From positions 1,302,001 to 1,366,000 of the forward strand of contig NZ_CP051685.1 in assembly GCF_012849555.1 (NCBI RefSeq): 64,000 nt of DNA, read 5' to 3'. This DNA comes from Massilia forsythiae. GTDB lineage: Bacteria; Pseudomonadota; Gammaproteobacteria; Burkholderiales; Burkholderiaceae_D. Below the pieces are notes generated by a model. The model was not told the origin of the DNA, did no database searches, and worked only from the letters and a program-made list of their open reading frames with translations. The position numbers and the translations under genes were made by a program. Positions 61,413-64,000 of this stretch are shown here, piece by piece; position 1 is the first letter of the stretch; every line of letters starts with the position of its first letter.

Positions 61413-64000
61413 ACCAGCACCCGCTCGATGCCGCCGTTGTTAGCCTTGGCCACGTAGTCCGGCATCCAGTTCTCGCCCAGCAGATGGCGCGCCATCTCGA
61501 CCACGATGTAGTCGGCACTGGTGCCCGAATCCTCGTTGTAGCGCGACAAGCCCTGCAGGCAGGACGGGCAGCTGGTCAGGATCTTGACCTTGCCGTCGAA
61601 GCCGTCGGCGCGCAATTTATCCGCGCCCTTGTCCATTTCCTGCTCCTTGCGGAAACGCACCTGGGTCGAGATATCCGGGCGCGACACGGCGAAGGTGCCG
61701 GACTCGCCGCAGCAGCGGTCGTTCTTCTCGATCTTGACGTTGTCCACGGTCTGCACCAACGCATTCACCGTCTTGGTGGCGTCCTGCAGCTTCATCGGCG
61801 TGTGGCAGGGGTCGTGGTACATGTAGCGCGTGCCGGTCACGCCTTCCAGTTTGACGCCCTTTTCCAGCAGGTATTCGTGGATGTCCATGATGCGGCAGCC
61901 GGGGAAGATCTTGTCGAACTCGTAGGTCGCCAGCTGGTCGTAGCAGGTGCCGCAGGAAACCAGCACCGTCTTGATGTCCAGGTAATTGAGCGTGTTCGCC
62001 ATGCGGTGGAACAGCACGCGGTTGTCGGTCATCATCTTGTCGGCCTTGTCGTACTGGCCGGCGCCGCGTTGCGGATAGCCGCAGCACAGGTAGCCCGGCG
62101 GCAGCACGGTCTGGACGCCGGTTTCCCATAGCATCGCCTGGGTCGCCAGGCCGACCTGCGAGAACAGGCGCTCGGAGCCGCAGCCGGGGAAGTAGAACAC
62201 GGCCTCGGTGTCGGCGTTCGTCAGCTTCGGGTTGCGGATGATCGGGATGACCTTGTCGTCCTCGATGTCGAGCAGGGCGCGCGCCGTCTTCTTCGGCAGA
62301 TTGCCCGGCATCTTCTTGTTAATAAAATGGATCACCTGCTCGCGCACCGGCGCTTTCCCCGTGGTCGGCGGCGGCGCCTTGGTCTGCTCCTTGGCCAGGC
62401 CTTTCAATAACGCGTTGCCGAGGCGCTGTGCCTTGAAGCCGACCCCGACCATCGCCTTGCGGGTGGCGTTGATGGTGGTCGGGTCGGTCGCGTTCAGGAA
62501 GAACATGGCGGCGCGGTTGCCGGGCTTGAAGCTGCGCTTGTCCATCTTGCGCAGCAGGTTGCGCATGTTCATCGACACGTCGCCGAAGTCGATGTTCACC
62601 GGACATGGCGTCACGCACTTGTGACACACGGTGCAATGGTCGGACACGTCCTCGAACTCTTCCCAGTGGCGGATCGACACGCCGCGCCGGGTCTGCTCCT
62701 CGTACAAAAAGGCTTCGATCAGCGCCGAGGTCGCCAGGATCTTGTCGCGCGGCGAGTACAGCAGGTTCGATTGCGGCACGTGGGTGGTACACACCGGCTT
62801 GCACTTGCCGCAGCGCAGGCAATCCTTGATGCTGTTGGCGATTTCGCCGATGTCGCTCTGCTGCATGATCAGCGACTCGTGCCCCATCAGCCCGAACGAC
62901 GGCGTATAGGCATTGCGCAGGTCGGCCGCCACCGCTTCGGTATCGAGCAGCTTGCCCTTGTTGAAACGCCCTTCCGGATCGACGCGCTGTTTGTATTCGC
63001 GGAATTCGCGGATCTCTTCGTCGGTCAGGAATTCCAGCTTGGTGATGCCGATGCCGTGCTCGCCCGAGATCACGCCGTCCAGCGACCGCGCCAGCTTCAT
63101 GATGCGCTCGACCGCTTTATGGGCGTCCTGCAGCATGGCGTAGTCGTCCGAGTTGACCGGCAAATTCGTGTGCACGTTGCCGTCGCCGGCGTGCATGTGC
63201 AGCGCCACGAACACGCGCGAACGCAAGATCCGCTTGTGGATGGCGGTGGCCTCGTCCAGGATCGGCTTGTAGGAGGCGCCGTTGAAGAGTTGGCGCAGCG
63301 GCGCGCGGATGTCGTTCTTCCACGACACGCGCACCGTGTGGTCCTGCACCACGTCGAACAGGGTGGCGTCCGGCTGGCGCCCGATGCGCTCCTCGAAGGC
63401 GGCCAATAAACCGTCCAGGCCGACGTCGGCCAGCTTGTTGCGCGCCTCGCTCAAGGGCATGTCCAGGTTGGCCATCAGCCAGCCCCAGCGCGCCGCCACC
63501 TGGGCCAGCAGCGCCTCGGCCTGCTGCGGACGGTCGCCCAGCAACTCTTCCACCGGCACGCCTTCGCCATTGGCGTCGTCGCTCTTGGCCAGTTCCAGGT
63601 TGCCGGCCGCGAAATAGGCGTGCAGCGCCTCGACCAGTTGCAGCTTGTTCTTGACCGACAACTCGACGTTGATGCGCTCGATGCCATCGGTGTACTCGCC
63701 CATGCGGTTCAAAGGAATGACGACGTCTTCGTTGATCTTAAAAGCGTTGGTATGGCGCGCGATGGCCGCGGTGCGCGAGCGGTCGAGCCAGAATTTCTTC
63801 CTCGCTTCCGGGCTGACGGCAACGAAGCCCTCGCCCACGCGGGTGTTTGCCAGGCGCACCACTTCCGAGGCGGCCAGCGCCACGGCGTTCTCGTCGTCGC
63901 CGACGATGTCGCCGAACAGCGCCATCTTGGGCATGGTGCCGCGCTTGGACTTGGTGGCGTAGCCGACCGCGCGCAGGTAGCGCTCGTCGAGGTGTTCCAG
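61409..64000 (-). CDS. FAD/Fe-S oxidoreductase, DUF3683 type (partial, start outside window)
   Basis: The open frame runs past the window edge; at least 863 C-terminal residues are present. The visible N-terminal part is the C-terminal half of a FAD-linked oxidase like D-lactate/glycolate dehydrogenases (SVKNKLQLVEALHAYFAAGN, VFVALHMHAGDGNVHTNLPV, GEHGIGITKLEFL). Two 4Fe-4S motifs follow (CLRCGKCKPVC and CTVCHKCVTPCPV), then paired CCG-type domains (VLVSCGTCYDQL, NDRCCGESGTF, TSCPSCLQGL). It thus combines GlcD- and GlcF-like parts, probably oxidising a 2-hydroxyacid into the quinone pool. The first methionine seen (63934) is internal. Confidence 0.88.
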   Translation of the reverse strand: MEHLDERYLRAVGYATKSKRGTMPKMALFGDIVGDDENAVALAASEVVRLANTRVGEGFVAVSPEARKKFWLDRSRTAAIARHTNAFKINEDVVIPLNRMGEYTDGIERINVELSVKNKLQLVEALHAYFAAGNLELAKSDDANGEGVPVEELLGDRPQQAEALLAQVAARWGWLMANLDMPLSEARNKLADVGLDGLLAAFEERIGRQPDATLFDVVQDHTVRVSWKNDIRAPLRQLFNGASYKPILDEATAIHKRILRSRVFVALHMHAGDGNVHTNLPVNSDDYAMLQDAHKAVERIMKLARSLDGVISGEHGIGITKLEFLTDEEIREFREYKQRVDPEGRFNKGKLLDTEAVAADLRNAYTPSFGLMGHESLIMQQSDIGEIANSIKDCLRCGKCKPVCTTHVPQSNLLYSPRDKILATSALIEAFLYEEQTRRGVSIRHWEEFEDVSDHCTVCHKCVTPCPVNIDFGDVSMNMRNLLRKMDKRSFKPGNRAAMFFLNATDPTTINATRKAMVGVGFKAQRLGNALLKGLAKEQTKAPPPTTGKAPVREQVIHFINKKMPGNLPKKTARALLDIEDDKVIPIIRNPKLTNADTEAVFYFPGCGSERLFSQVGLATQAMLWETGVQTVLPPGYLCCGYPQRGAGQYDKADKMMTDNRVLFHRMANTLNYLDIKTVLVSCGTCYDQLATYEFDKIFPGCRIMDIHEYLLEKGVKLEGVTGTRYMYHDPCHTPMKLQDATKTVNALVQTVDNVKIEKNDRCCGESGTFAVSRPDISTQVRFRKEQEMDKGADKLRADGFDGKVKILTSCPSCLQGLSRYNEDSGTSADYIVVEMARHLLGENWMPDYVAKANNGGIERVLV

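Noticed and set aside
1-64000. tRNA, rRNA, riboswitch, prophage or phage-defence genes
   Set aside because: I looked for tRNA-like ends, conserved rRNA segments, integrases, toxin-antitoxin pairs and restriction genes by eye and saw none that I can support. A tRNAscan-SE, Infernal/Rfam and DefenseFinder run would settle this.

Overview
The window is high-GC bacterial DNA that looks like the core chromosome of a betaproteobacterium, most likely Oxalobacteraceae (a Massilia/Telluria/Duganella-like organism). The evidence is the gene families and their order: a PhaM-type polyhydroxyalkanoate granule protein, the chain DUF3683 oxidoreductase - HIT - DUF971 - ubiE - Tim44-like - ubiJ - ubiB - methyltransferase - FmdB-like zinc ribbon - DUF502 - aspS - nudB, an ssuEADCB sulfonate operon, and a caa3-type cytochrome oxidase with a fused subunit I/III. 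The genus cannot be fixed from this sequence alone. I saw no rRNA, tRNA, prophage or CRISPR array.

Layout. 1-1,670: an AT-richer edge carrying one IS5-family transposase. 1,672-6,896: a MocR/PdxR-type regulator divergent from an FMN split-barrel protein, two tandem DUF3108 genes, and phaM. 7,090-9,665: a soluble histidine kinase coupled to a receiver-TPR response regulator. 9,768-13,885: mnmC (with a degenerate methyltransferase half), tag, and a chemotaxis receptor. 14,115-19,669: cytochrome oxidase genes (lipoprotein cytochrome c, CuA subunit II with a fused cytochrome c domain, subunit I/III fusion, small membrane protein) divergent from two further c-type cytochromes. 20,011-25,517: a DUF4142 protein, a PLC/acid-phosphatase-like phosphoesterase, an S41 protease and a small methyltransferase. 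25,675-32,855: a CYTH/CHAD protein, a TonB-dependent receptor and two GT4 glycosyltransferases. 33,005-40,229: fatty-acid beta-oxidation genes behind a TetR regulator. 40,376-43,103: an Hsp15-like S4 protein, clsB, an endonuclease/exonuclease/phosphatase protein and a 64-residue ORF. 43,269-47,978: ssuEADCB. 48,128-49,804: a diguanylate cyclase. 50,001-61,412: the nudB/aspS/ubiquinone block, plus a cold-shock gene and a small membrane protein on the other strand. 61,409-64,000: the C-terminal part of a large FAD/Fe-S oxidoreductase that runs off the window.

How genes work together. The oxidase cluster encodes an electron path from several c-type cytochromes to oxygen. ubiE, ubiJ and ubiB serve ubiquinone synthesis for the same respiratory chain. 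The tetR-acyl-CoA dehydrogenase-FadB-like-thiolase genes look like one autoregulated operon ending at a strong terminator. SsuE supplies FMNH2 to SsuD, while SsuA, SsuC and SsuB import sulfonates.

The most unusual signal is not a gene. Between genes there is a family of about 107-167 bp composite elements. Each has two oppositely oriented palindromic ends (CGTCGTCCCCGCG ... GCGGGGACCCATNCTGAG) around a 40-70 bp centre. At least seven two-ended copies and several half copies occur in 64 kb, and two copies share a conserved centre, so the whole unit probably spreads. Other candidates are a three-hairpin RNA ending in a T10 terminator (about 13,984-14,083) and helically phased GTAAA repeats between a secreted phosphoesterase and a periplasmic protease. 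I did not find clear evidence of a wholly new multi-gene system.
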